64,000 nt of DNA from Fasciolopsis buskii (taxonomy: Eukaryota > Platyhelminthes > Trematoda > Plagiorchiida > Fasciolidae): positions 101,928 to 165,927 of the forward strand of contig LUCM01002273.1 of the NCBI GenBank assembly GCA_008360955.1, read 5' to 3'. Made by a program: the position numbers and the translations under genes. Under the pieces are notes generated by a model. The model ran no database searches. It saw only the letters and a list, made by a program, of their open reading frames with translations, and was not told where the DNA came from. How positions within the stretch are numbered: the first letter of the stretch is position 1; every line of letters begins with the position of its first letter. Of the stretch, positions 12,921 through 24,229 are shown piece by piece.

Positions 12921-14799
12921 GCAAGATGTAATGCGTTGCGCAGGCAATTATCTGTTTTACAGGACCTAGGCATGCGCTGTGGTTCTGGGTGGGGCATCTG
13001 GACTGCTTCACATTGCGACTTATATTGTGCGATGCCCGTTGGCGGTAGTATACGGGCGGTGGCTCGGCTGCCGTCGAACAATGTGCTTACAGCAAAACGT
13101 GGTGGGTACCATGGTGGACAGCGGCATTTTTCATTTGCCCGTATTACATTTACAAGAATCTGGCGGTGAGCAGGTATTAAGATTCCAGGCATCGAACGGA
13201 TGGCAGATCCGGAAAGGGTAGACGGAGGGAAAAGAAAATCCTGGAATATGTTTCCGCCAGCAGTTAAGAAGAGTAGACAAAAGATGAAAGCAATGGTTGA
13301 ATTTGTTTAGACGGGAGGCAGAAATTTTGCGACGCCATGTGTTAATTGCTGTGTGGTTCTGAAGTGAACTGTTCGCGGCAAAAGTAGTTCTGCAGAATAA
13401 CACTTGGCGAATGGGCTCGTTTTGGGGAGCATAGAGCTACAGTGCTCGCTGGATGAAGTGCTGCAGATGTTACTTAAGTCATGATGACAGAGCTGGCTGT
13501 AGTGAGAGGTAATGACAAATTTTGAATATCCGGTAGGGTCTAGAGGTCACGGATGAGGCCCAATAGCTTGTTTGGTTTGAGGCCGGTGTGTTGGTGAAAC
13601 GAAATCAGCACGTAACCATAATGATCAGAATTGTGATTGCCAGTAGATCAGAAATTACCGTCTAAGGTTGTGTGCGCTTTCACAATGGGCTTTATCGTGA
13701 TAAAAGTGGGGGAATTGGTTAGCTACCTCGGAGGATACCTTCCAAGGCTGGCCATATAGCGAACTAAGGGCAAGTAACCATTAAAATGATTGAAAACAAG
13801 GCAATACAAATAGCTTGTTGTACGCCTTTGCGCACAACGTCATTTGTCATTTCCACTACTGTGCGTAAAATGGTAAACAATGCAAGTCAATCGCTGCGTC
13901 ACCTTAGGGACCTTTCGCTCTGTTGGGGACCAAAAATTAACTTTTAAAGAAAGTTTGCGAGCAAAAAACAATATGAAACTGTTTCTCTCGTGTTTGGCGG
14001 TATTTACGCTCAACGATTATCTCAACCAGGCGTTTTGTCAATTCAATTCACTTTATTATTTCGTTTTTTCTGAGTCACGGGAATTTGGGGGCCCTGCTGT
14101 CTGATCAACCACCTCACAACACTACCTACTGCGGTCTCATGTGGGGTCACCCTGTGTTCATCAACCGCATCGGCCATCGAATGGTACCACAACTGCACTG
14201 GGACATGGGTCACACGCCATGGCTCAGGTGGGCCTGATGATGACAACGGTGTATTCCTTGTTTATGTGACATTTCTCAGCTGCAAGACGAATGCTTGGAG
14301 CGCAAAATGAAATTCACGTAAAATTGGAGGCAGATCAACGCGGCTTTCTGTTTGAAACCTTAACAGCGCAATCTAATCACAGGACAATTTGGAGTAAGAG
14401 CTACGGAATTGCCAACGCAATAAGACTAATGCTTATAACTGCTCGAGGTTTAACGTCTATATAGAAGCATGGCAAGTGGCCGGAGGCTATTTTCGAAAGA
14501 TTGTGGGTGACGAGGTACATATTTTGGAATTAATTTCAGCAGCACTGTTAATAATTTAGGTGGAATCCGGAAACATGTTGCCGTAACCATGGTGACAGCG
14601 GGTCTTGCGACTCTTGAACAGACAATGAAGGGAAAGGATGCATCGCGAAGAACACAAGTAACTTATTACCAGTAGCAGCTTGAATAGTGACAGGCCGAAA
14701 CTGCCAAGGACTGTGGGTTATCGATGGAGCCCTAGTAAGTGTTACGGCTGAGATGGAAACGAGTAGTCCTGATGAGTGATGTGCAGCAGTGTTGAAAGT

Positions 14800-16720
14800 C
14801 TGTGGCTTCTTAATGCAACACGGTTGACCCCGTTCTTAGGAGTATTACTATATCGCCAACCTCGGAGAGAACCGGCCGAAGGACACATGCCTCATTTAAT
14901 AAAAACTTATCCCAGGGAGGTAGATTCCTGTGGTGGTGATAGTAGTAGTAGTAGTAGTAGTAATAGCAGTAGTGGTGGTAGCAGTGAAAGTCGTTATAAC
15001 CTCAGAAAGGGGCGGCAGTGCAAACCCTAAATGGACTGGGCCGGTGGAGGCATTCCTCAAGATAAAGTGGATTATTTAAAGGTGGAAAGTAGTTGTGAGT
15101 GGCGGAGGAGAACGATGAGGTATGCGGATGGGTGGAATTTTATTGGCGTTGGGGGAGAAATTGTGTGGATTAGGTGGAGCAAGTTCTCGTTGAGCCAAAG
15201 AAGACGACTGGATACTCAAAAGGGACAGCGGTCTTGTGATTGGTGAGTTTATGAAGGTATTACAAATGATAGGAAAAGGGTAATAGTTGTCATTTTTTCA
15301 ATAATGGTTAAAGCGTAAAGAGCGGGGCCACAGTTAACAGTGGGCGGCCCATGGGGATGGTAGTTAGATGAGGCATTTAAGAAGAGGCTGAGGTGGTGGA
15401 CTTTGGTCTGGTAAAGTCTGGTATTAAATTGCTAATCTAGAATCGGCTAGGTTGGAGGCACAAGAACATTCTCTCTAGGTATTTTAGCGGCAGATTGGTG
15501 AAACTTGCCCTTTTCTGAATAACCAGTTTCGCTGTTTACCGAAGCGAAAACCATTTTGGAAACAGCAGCTGCCCTGACGGAGATAACGTTAGCAGTTTTT
15601 AAATGTAGCTGGGGCATTTTGGTATACATATGTCTCTAAAAACGGCTCAAAACTCCACTTCCAGGAATTCGAAGAGGGTTGGATAAACTCCAGATGGATT
15701 GCGTGCTCGTAGGGTTGAGGAGTAGGTGGCCTGCAGCTTTGGAAGGGTAAACATGAGAGTCATATGAAAAGAACTTTCTGTGAATCAGGTAGGGGCTGCC
15801 ATTGGAGAAGCATGAAGGGAAGCCAGAGTATTGCGCGGGTTGGGAGTAGCCCGCATCAGGAGGTTTGTGGCTATGCTCCGCGAATCTGATACCTAAAGTT
15901 GGGGCACTGGGTTGGGAGTCTCGTTCACTGTTCCAGTATTGTAGTTAGTGGATTCGCTTAGGTCATTCATATGATGATGCGGAAGTCATCACTTTCATTG
16001 TCCTCCCCCTTTACCTTTAGTGGTAGCGTCAGTTGGAGGAGACGTGAGTTGCTGGCAACTGGATGCTCCCTAGTCGATCGCTGCTTCATGTGTTGTTGGA
16101 GTTCTAGGCTCCGGTGAGGGAAAATTATCCAAAGCACTCCGAGGTGGAGGGTTAGAGGGTTCATTGGAATGCTCACAAACAGTTGTTGCTGGTTCGATTC
16201 TCGAGTTTCGATTCGTTTCTATTTACGATGAAATTTCCGAAAACATTTAAACATTATTGAGTTGAGTAACTTGGGCAATTACCACAAATCTGCTGATAAG
16301 CTGTCTGACTGCCGGCTCCTCACTAAATCAAGGAAGAAAAAGATATTCTTAGGGCTGCGATTTTTCTGCATCCTGATAAAATAACGCCAGTGGATCTGCA
16401 TATATCTTGCATATAATATGCAAAGTTTAACCCTTTCGAATGGCAGACGACGTGAAAAGCCAAACACTACAGCACTTTTAGCGGCAGTAACGCGTTTGCG
16501 TGGTTCTGTGGCATAGAATCTGAACAGCGAAGTTCTATTTCGAAATGTTGACGAAGAGGGTTATTTCCACTCTCCAAGATGATGAGAATTTGAGATACCC
16601 ATAGCGCGATACCTTTCATTGATTGAACGTGATTTTTGAGAATGATATCTTTTCTTTCTTGGTCAATATCCTTCCTGATGGCTACGGCGCGAATATTGCC
16701 CAGAGCCACCTATATGGGAG
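14800..16720 (-). pseudogene. Detached LINE ORF1 (same family as 2-6.7 kb element)
   Basis: At 16,270-16,500 the minus strand reads RKRVTAAKSAVVF, then LPFERVKLCILYARYM. This aligns with RKSIAAAKNAVLF and LPPEMVKSCILNACGM in the ORF1 at 6,129-6,677. A proline-rich stretch follows, as in that copy (frame at 15,967-16,176). I found no endonuclease or RT downstream of it on the minus strand, so this copy is broken or rearranged after ORF1. Frames at 16,467-16,709 and 16,279-16,467 overlap the domain and are separated by a frame change. Its function as an RNA-binding ORF1p is by family knowledge only. Confidence 0.65.
14931..14986. repeat. AGT/GGT trinucleotide microsatellite
   Basis: An imperfect GTGGTGGTGATAGTAGTAG... 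run of about 56 bases. In the plus frame it codes for serine with glycine, inside an 84-codon frame (14,776-15,030), but nothing else suggests that frame is a gene. Confidence 0.9.
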
Positions 16721-17459
16721 TAACCCCGTGAAGAACTTTAGTGCTCGAATTATCACTTGTGACAAAATCAGGCGATATCCGCTTCACTAGACGTACTTTG
16801 AATGGTTGATGAGGTTTTTGCACATTTATTTGTCGATTATTTCATTCATCACTGCAATGCGGTCAGTGTAAAACAGACGTGTACACGTAGAAAAGGTAGA
16901 GGGAGAAACGACTCGATGGTAGTGTTTGTGACTTCATAGAACATGATAAACCGCCTTCGCAAGAAGAAGCATCTGCTGTGCACGTTTGTCTAAGAGCTAC
17001 ACAGTGAATGCTGTAGAAGGTATTTCTGATACTGCGGGAAATCCATGACTTCAGGCAAAGGAAATAGAGTTTTCCGAATGTTACTAACGCCTTCAGAGGT
17101 TATAATATTCGGACATAACCTTAAAGGCGTGGATAACTGACCCGAAGTGACATTATCAGGCCGAGAATACTGCGTTAAATTAGACGGGCGTGAAACTGGA
17201 CGAGCCACAATGATGGAAACGGGGGATAGGAGTGAAATCAAAAAGGCCTCAGTCACATAAACACACGTGTGTTCAGTTCACGGGCTGGGTTAGCATGGTC
17301 TACCTGAATCATTATTGAATCGTACAAGATTCAATGTTTATGGAGGATTCCAGATAGGCGTCGGACCCGAAATCAAGAGGAAGATATGAAGGAGGACATT
17401 GTGGATATATGCCTTCAAGCACGTCCCTGATCATTTGTCCAATAACTGAACGGCAGCCA

Positions 17460-19735
17460 ACCTAAATTGGTTGAATCTCGAGGCAAATGCATACCAGTAA
17501 ACTATCCATTTAACCACACAAAGCCAAACATCAATATCCACTCTCCTAATTCAGTAAGCCAACCCGCCTGTGCATCTCGACCGCCTGGCACCTTCAGCAC
17601 GTTCAACTCCAGTAAGCTATCTCGACAGAGCTTTGCCAAGTCGGGGGACTACGACGCACGACGGCCAACTAGACGCCGCTTACAATCACAAAGTGATTGA
17701 CCCACTGTTCCGGTGCGTCCACCGTTACTCGAGAACGCAGTTAGTTGCTTCCAGTGTGATACAAAGCCCCTCCATATTCAGAGCATGCCACTTGTCACCC
17801 CACGTTGATTCACCTACTAGGAGGCCGTAGTTAGACACATTCCCGTCACTTCAATGCCAATTTGCTATTCCTGTCTCCAAACATTCATCCTAACTACCTT
17901 TATTATAACAAATGCACTATTTAACTATCTGCTCTCCAGCCTATCTGGTATGCTTTAGACACCTGTATTTCTCCCTGATCCACAATCTATCTTGAGACCC
18001 CTTTCTCAACTCACTGTCGTTCATCACTTACCCCAATTGCCCGCCTATCCAACACCGCTTTCCTCACTCCTGCGGGTTCCAAAAGTAACTTCTACTCCTA
18101 CAAACACGTGCACACACCTGATAACCGGCTTTTTCGCCGGCACTTTCAAAGAACCCTCACCATCCTCCTAGATTGCTAGTCCCGCCGTGATACTGTCGCC
18201 AATCCACCACCTAACACTTTCCCACTCATACTGCTACCACATCCCCCATACCGAAGTACTCTGCAACTCTGTTCTTCGACTTACAAGCTTTTATCACCTT
18301 GCGCTCCAGTCCGCAAATCCCTTAATATGGTCAGTACCTCGCCGGCAAGTATACTTGATTCGACTAGATTTATTCCCGCACTGCGTCTATTCATTGTCCA
18401 AACCCCTGGTATACCTTTTGACTGTTTAGCCCTTGCAGAGTCCGCCTCTTGGATATCATATGGAATTAAATGCTCCCGTGAATGTTCTTTAATAGTCCTG
18501 AACTCCCAACATCTAACTCACAAAACGAAGGAGCTAAGACTGCTGGTGGCCAAAAACATTATCTTGTTAACATAAACTCGGTTAACCGATCACAACTTCA
18601 CTTCCTTTTCTTTGGCAGGTTACAGTCGGTACCAAACAGACCGATCAACCCGCAGATGGGGTGGCTGCCTAGCCTATGTAATTCTGTCACACAGCTTCCG
18701 TTCTCCAACATTCGCTGATGGATTATATTCCTGACAAGATTTGAATTCACATGCAATTACCAGAGCTGGCAATCCACATAGGATGTAAGCACTGACCACA
18801 AATCTCAGATAATTCTGATGCCTCTCGTCTCGCCCAAGCCTTTTCATCTTTCTGGTCTCCGTTCCCAACGTAAGATAATTGCAGCTAACTTCAGTGCTCC
18901 TCAAATTTGTTGGTCCTCTTTATTCACCCAACAAACCCTACTGGACTTTATTCTTGAAAAGTACGCTGAAGGATGGGCTCAGCATGTGACCACGTCCACA
19001 AGGTTTCATAATATATTGGACCTAGTTTTTAGGCTTAGCATCCCCAATTTTAAGGTTTCAGTATTGAACCCTTCCCTGGGAGTGGCCACGAGATGGTTAC
19101 GTGTAGCTTCTCTGTCCGAACCAAACCTTCCTCTCTCATGTGTACCCACCATACTGTCTCTTCCTATATGTCGACGCGTTGGGACGAGATCCCTGATGCT
19201 CTGCGAACCCAGTTTCTTTTTATCTCCTGACCCATAGAATGCGGCAGACGGCCTTTAGGCGAAACTTCTTTTTACTTTTAATCGTTTGTCCACCACGATC
19301 ACTCAGCATAAACCCAAAAAGCCTAGTAATCCATTTCAGCTCTAGATCAACCCTTTAAAGGCTCACAAAATCTTCAACAACACAGGAAACTTCCAGCTGT
19401 TAATGCAACAAGGATTTCTAACCTCAAGGTCAAATGGCAGGAAATGTCAACTGTTGGATCTTCTAACCCGGTTGGGAAGACTTACTACACTGTCAGAGGT
19501 CCTTCGAATCCTCAATCCTTGACCGTTCCGAACTTTATCATATTCAACACCTTACGCACAGAGCCCCTGGTAGACAACGGGGGAGCATTCAATACATATT
19601 TTTCTTCTACTCTCATTACCGACAATCTGGCCTTGAAGAGGAGAACAATGACATACACACAGAACTTAAGTTCATGTCGGGTGCCAGTAAACATTGTCGA
19701 ACCTGAGTTCTACTATGAAAGTTAGGATAAAATAA
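17460..19735 (+). mobile_element. CR1-like LINE on the plus strand (late ORF1 + endonuclease)
   Basis: A pyrimidine-rich, proline/serine-coding segment (17,460-18,450) leads into a readable endonuclease (18,490-19,240) and then a short pre-RT stretch. The latter (19,444-19,725) carries FNTYFSSTLITDN, like the NNYFSSVF motif that precedes CR1-type RTs. No RT follows. At about 19,735 the strand bias flips, which suggests truncation against an opposite-strand repeat. Many stops break the frames. Confidence 0.7.
18490..19240 (+). pseudogene. LINE endonuclease domain, plus strand
   Basis: The domain starts LNSQHLTHKTKELRLLVAKN, the usual opening of CR1-type APE domains (LNARSLxNKxxELRxLxxxxxP). 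It continues with RWGGCLAYV (canonical RGGGVAxYV) near 18,655. Then come APQICWSSL, LLDFILEK, GWAQHVTTSTR and NILDLVFRLS near 18,900-19,030, which match the DFNxPxIxW, LLDF, GxxQxVxxPTR and NxLDLVF signatures. Several frameshifts and stops separate the pieces. It compares directly with the minus-strand endonuclease at 4,180-4,830 (GICWSDF and GGWIKHVEPRH). Confidence 0.75.
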
Positions 19736-19739
19736 ACTG

Positions 19740-21180
19740 AGAGCAAGGGGAGGCCAGTACAGAAGGCGCATGCAACATTGGGAAGAGATGACCTTTAACC
19801 AAACCAGTGATGACGGATGGGGCCGATGGAATGCCTGTTACCCAACCTGAAATACGCCTGCAAGGGATGAACACAGGAGGGTGATCAACCAATCTCGCTG
19901 CGCCTGCACATATCTGCAGCTGGACTGCCCGCCCGCCTAGCGCTCATAAAATCCGTGAATCTAACTGCGCCTTATACCATCGCAGTAACATGCGAGAGAT
20001 GAAGGAAGGAAGATGGATATGTTGTAGGTAGGACAACCCGGACATTAGGTTTCCAGGATTGGATAATCTCGGGCCTGTTGAGATCGCTGTAGTCAGTGCT
20101 TAATACTTTTTTAAAGCCTAAGCAGAATTGAACGGTTCTGGAAATGACAGGAATAAGCGGCGTTCCTGTTGTTCTTCAGCTTGCGTACTAGTACGGGATC
20201 AATTTTTCGGGAAGTGAATTAAGGGGACGCGTGATTTTGTGCGCTACATCGCCAAGGCATATGGCTGGTGGCGTGCGGTATCAAAAATGCCGGTTGTGTT
20301 TGGTGAATGTGGATTTTGGGACAGGTCGATCTACGATGTAAGTCTTCTAAGCAGGCGAGCAAAACGAAACTAATTGTGGAACCCATATCTAGGTAGACAG
20401 ACAGTAAACGGCGGCAATGGGTATAATTACCGAAGGAGGTAGGAGGAAGATTCACTAGGGTCTTACCATATCCATGATAAATGAACCATGGTGTATAGGG
20501 TAGAAACTAAGATATCAAGCATTAGGAACCCCAGAAGTTGTAAGGAACAGAAGATACTGTAGGTGAAATTTGTCAGCAGTGGGTGAAAGGAAGCTATGAT
20601 AAATCGCATGACGTTTTATGGGAGCAAAAGTAAATTCACAGGAATTGACGATGAACGATGGGCAGATTTCGACGAGGAGGGAGACAAAGTGTTCAAGATG
20701 TCGGCTGAAACTCCTCCAAAGCGATTAGCTTTGATTTATCACAATAAAGGTAAAAAACACCCAGCAAAAGTTATTTCTTTGGAGGGACGCCACGGCAAAG
20801 ATTAAGAAATGACGGGGATAGTTTGAAAAAATCGAAAGACAATGGCCGAGGGGGTCAGCGCACCATTTTACCGACCACGTTGGAGTTGTCTGAGGTGCTG
20901 GAGAGATTGGGATTTGAGTGAGCGCCCCTTTGCTCACAAGCGAAAGCTAGGTACTGAGCGAAAGGAACCGTTTTTGGAAACAGAAAAGATGCTCTGGAAG
21001 CTTTCACTGGCAGCGGGCAAATAATAATGAACTTCGCGTTTCGAGGGGATTATAAGAATGTGTTCCTTACACGAGGTGCTGAAGAGCAGACGTCGAATGT
21101 AATAACACCACTGAAGAGTATCAGGTTTGATTTTGTTTGTGGGCCGCAGTGACTCGCTGCATTCCATACAGTTCAGGTTA
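19740..21180 (-). other. Minus-strand-biased segment, unassigned
   Basis: The plus strand becomes purine-rich at about 19,740, opposite to the LINE just before it. Minus frames (20,219-20,455 and others) are proline/serine-rich and may be part of a LINE ORF1 or 3' region, but no motif is readable. Plus frames at 20,596-21,024 are lysine/glutamate-rich and also unrecognised. Confidence 0.25.
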
Positions 21181-21215
21181 TAGGAGAAGCTAGTTAACCG
21201 TTTATTAAAGGCAAA

Positions 21216-22458
21216 CTAGAAGTTTTTGATTACCACCATGTCGCACCGTCTCATGTTAAAGCAGCCCTGACAGTAATGTTCCACAACTAGTCTGACTTTG
21301 GTTCCAAAGGAGTGCATCGTGGTCGGTCTGTTTTCAGTTCTGTTTATCAGCTTCTTCAACTTGTTTGCTTCTGCAACTTGTGTAAGGGAAGGTTTCGAGA
21401 AGTTTAATGCGCAAGAATAATTTAGTCCCAAGTCACGAACTTGACCGTTAATGGGGATCATTTGGTTACTGTTTGAACCCTTCTGTGTTTTAGCTCAATT
21501 ATGTCCCATTATGCTGACCGTCCTGGTGGAGAATTCCATGAGCGAGTCGCTTTCCCAGGCACTGAGTAAAAAACTCTGGTTATGTTAATGACGATGGATG
21601 GTGAGACTTCAAAGGAAACGAGTAGATAGCTTTGATGTCATCAACGGAGAAAAAGCGAAACTTTTAAGCATAACGTCGAAGACCGTTGAACGGTGGGCGT
21701 AGAACGCTGCTTTGCATTACACCACCGGTCACTAACCTAGATTTTGATGTGAAACCATCCATTTCGAAATGAAAGGTATGATGGAGTTCTCGATAAAATT
21801 GTACCAACATTGCCATAGAATTCCATTTTATTTAGGAATCTGGGGTAGAACACTCGATCAGGAGCCTTCCTTAAGTCTAAAAGTTGCTATAACTGACCTT
21901 CAGTTGTTACTTGGCCTTCTAGTAGTCAGAATTGCAAGTGGCGCAAGATTTCTCTTGCATAAACCAGTGTTTTCCAGTGTTAATAAGTTCATATTCCGGA
22001 ATGTGAGCGACAGGATTATCTCTAATAATAAGTTTCATCATTCTAGAGAGTGTAGTGTTATTGTTAATCTGGCGGTAATTTGCGGGATCACTGCATGTGC
22101 TATTTTTTGAATGGGGATAATCGAAGTGGTTCTCCACTCTAACGAGATGTTGCAGCACACAGCGGACAAAATAAGAAGACCTCCAAACAAAATTTAGGTA
22201 TCGGCTTCGATAAGCAAGAAGATAGCTGGAGGTTCTAAATCATTTCCAAGGTGGTAACAAATTTCGGTTTTCACCAAAAACTGGGCCACTTCCTTCAGGA
22301 GAAATGCGATTGTCACGTATGACTGTAGTCAAGCGGGGTCGGTATAGATTAGCATAATTGTCATAATTCACCGGATCAGATGCGAAGAAACCACCGAATA
22401 CATCTGCAGTCTCGTATATTCTGTTTAAATAAAGGTTGCTTTGAATGACGAACGGCAT
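21216..22458 (-). pseudogene. LINE reverse transcriptase remnant
   Basis: Pieces in order on the minus strand: a pre-RT frame (22,240-22,458) with DVFGGFFAS and DDRIS-like text; an RT finger frame (21,919-22,158) with DPANYRQI (canonical DPxNYRPIS), TLSRMMKLIIRDN and the SCATC region; motif C near 21,637-21,642, where SVDD replaces FADD; and a thumb frame (21,216-21,461) with INGQVRDLGL (canonical VKDLGV) and EANKLKKLINRT. The two catalytic aspartates remain but the frame is broken repeatedly. Confidence 0.75.
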
Positions 22459-22759
22459 TCGCAGCGCCTGGGGACATGGAGGAGGTCTTTCCCAGTCTAG
22501 GCAATTTTGTTGGGTTAGGCCGGTCTAAAGCTGGTGGATGTTGGTTTTTTTTGTTTATGTAGTCCAGTACCGTTTCCTGAGTTCTAAAAAGACGAATTAT
22601 GGACAGAAGTAACGGAAATTCTTTGGTATTGAGGAAATCTTGCTGGAGGTTTTACGGGCCTGCGGCGTATCCGGTCTTAATAACTTCTTTTGAGAAGCAT
22701 GTTGGGGATATGGGAGGAAGTAGCGCCACCGGGGATTTTGCGTGGTTTGTTATCGGCCA

Positions 22760-23300
22760 ACTGCACTTCTGGCGATAGAAAAAGAGTCCCAACTGGTGCT
22801 ACGAACTAGAGTAGATAAAATGTTCAAACCAGATTTAAACGCGGTCTTGAGTTTGGTGGCGGGAAGCCATTCAGTTGGGCGGTGTGCATGAAGAGCTAAC
22901 ACGTAGATGAGCACATCCGCGTAAACTAGCCCTAACAGATGCCTGGACGTGCGGTAAGTCTAAAGCAAATATCAAGTCAAGAACGTTAGAGCTCCTTGGT
23001 TGGTCAGTTACGCGCTACGTCTAACGGCCCTGGCAAGCGTTTTGAAGGAAATGGGGCAAGAAATTTGCAGCGGAGAGCGTTAATCAACCGTCGCAAGGCA
23101 AACTGAAATCTCCAGCGACCAGCTTGGAACCTGGTAGGTCATAAGCAGTATTTAGCAGTTCTGCCGTCAGAATAAAGCTATTCTATGGAGAACCGGGAGG
23201 CTAGAGACGCATCCAGCCGGGTGGCCTTCTTTGCCAGTCTGAGCTCCGAGCCATACGGCATCTTGGAAGGTATTCATCATGAGATCTCAAATCAATGTAG
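22760..23300 (-). pseudogene. LINE endonuclease remnant
   Basis: On the minus strand at about 23,080-23,165 I read AELLNTAYDLPGSKLVAGDFSLP, the GDFN region with Asn to Ser; the other family copy reads SPKILAGDCNTPGI at the same place. The later LDLIF-type region aligns by nucleotides at 22,940-22,995. The N-terminal part is not readable with confidence. Frames are interrupted. Confidence 0.6.
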
Positions 23301-24229
23301 TTGGCATTGGTTCTCCGACATGGATGAGTCAACCCCCTCCGCACTAGACCTCGAGGCTCTTCCTGAGTGTGGCTCAAGACCTATGAGCACAAGAATACAC
23401 GCAGTAGGATACACAAGAAAATTACCGATGGTGACATCAGAAGACGAGACAAAAATGATTATGCATTTTCTCGCTGAAATGGAACTGTGAGAAGGTCAAT
23501 CATTTCCATTTACGGTCATTTTAGTCCATTTCTCCCTTTCTCAATTTTGACCTTCTATATTTTTGGGTGTCCCATGTATAGAATAATGCACAGACAAAGC
23601 ATGGAACATCTGGAAAGAGATTTCTGGGGAACTGTTGCTTCGTAACCTGTCTTTTTCATGCTCGGTCGATACAAGTAGATCTGAAGTTAGCAAACTTCGA
23701 TTGGACAGTGCGGAGGCAGGGTGTGAGGGCGTCGGCCTTGGGCTGATTAGTGATTCCAAGTGAGTTTTAGATGATTGGCCAGAAGAGCTCATCAGGACTG
23801 CTAGTGGGTGGTTAATTGATGGGCCAGGGTAATGGGGCAAGTCATCCTTCCATTCTTTCCCACAGCACTTTGCCGCTATGGACAACAGTGACAATAATGA
23901 AGACTGGAGAGGCGGACAAGCTCATGCCACTGGGGTTGGTGGGGTAAAGCGAATAAAACAGAAAATAGTTTGGGTTACGTATATGAAGAGCCAGATGAAG
24001 GCATGCGGGAGAAGTGGGAAGTAGGTCAGGGAAAGGAGGAGTCAATAAAAATGGCTTTGTGCTGCAGATTAGGGGACCTTTTTAGATTTAAAGACATCGG
24101 CGGGCGGGAAATGCCAGCAAGTTTTCGTACAGTCCATAAGAATATGAGGTTAGTAGTGAATTTTCTTCCACCATGTGTCCGGTGGAACCGGTTGAGTTGG
24201 TGGCAGGGTTAGATGTAGCGGAACAGGAA

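Larger units (their letters stand above)
21180..24220 (-). mobile_element. CR1-like LINE, second copy of the 2-6.7 kb family
   Basis: Reading leftwards: a proline/serine-rich ORF1 tail (24,212-23,541), an endonuclease (about 23,300-22,860), a linker, and an RT (22,458 to 21,216). Nucleotide blocks match the 2-6.7 kb copy in the same order: the GAGTCCCAA block (22,785 versus 4,070), the TCAAGTCAAGAACG/GGTCAAGGATG block (22,974 versus 4,262) and the AAGTCACGAAC block (21,430 versus 2,674). The right part of ORF1 is not readable beyond about 24.2 kb. All domains are broken. Confidence 0.75.

Noticed and set aside
14080..14245. A third SINE, because TGGCTCAGGTGG resembles an A box
   Set aside because: No B box follows at a suitable distance on that strand, and no tail is visible.
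14770..14815. Possible hammerhead ribozyme (CTGATGAG ... GAAAGTC), as found in some flatworm SINEs
   Set aside because: Stem II cannot be formed between the two core parts and the stem I partner is missing.
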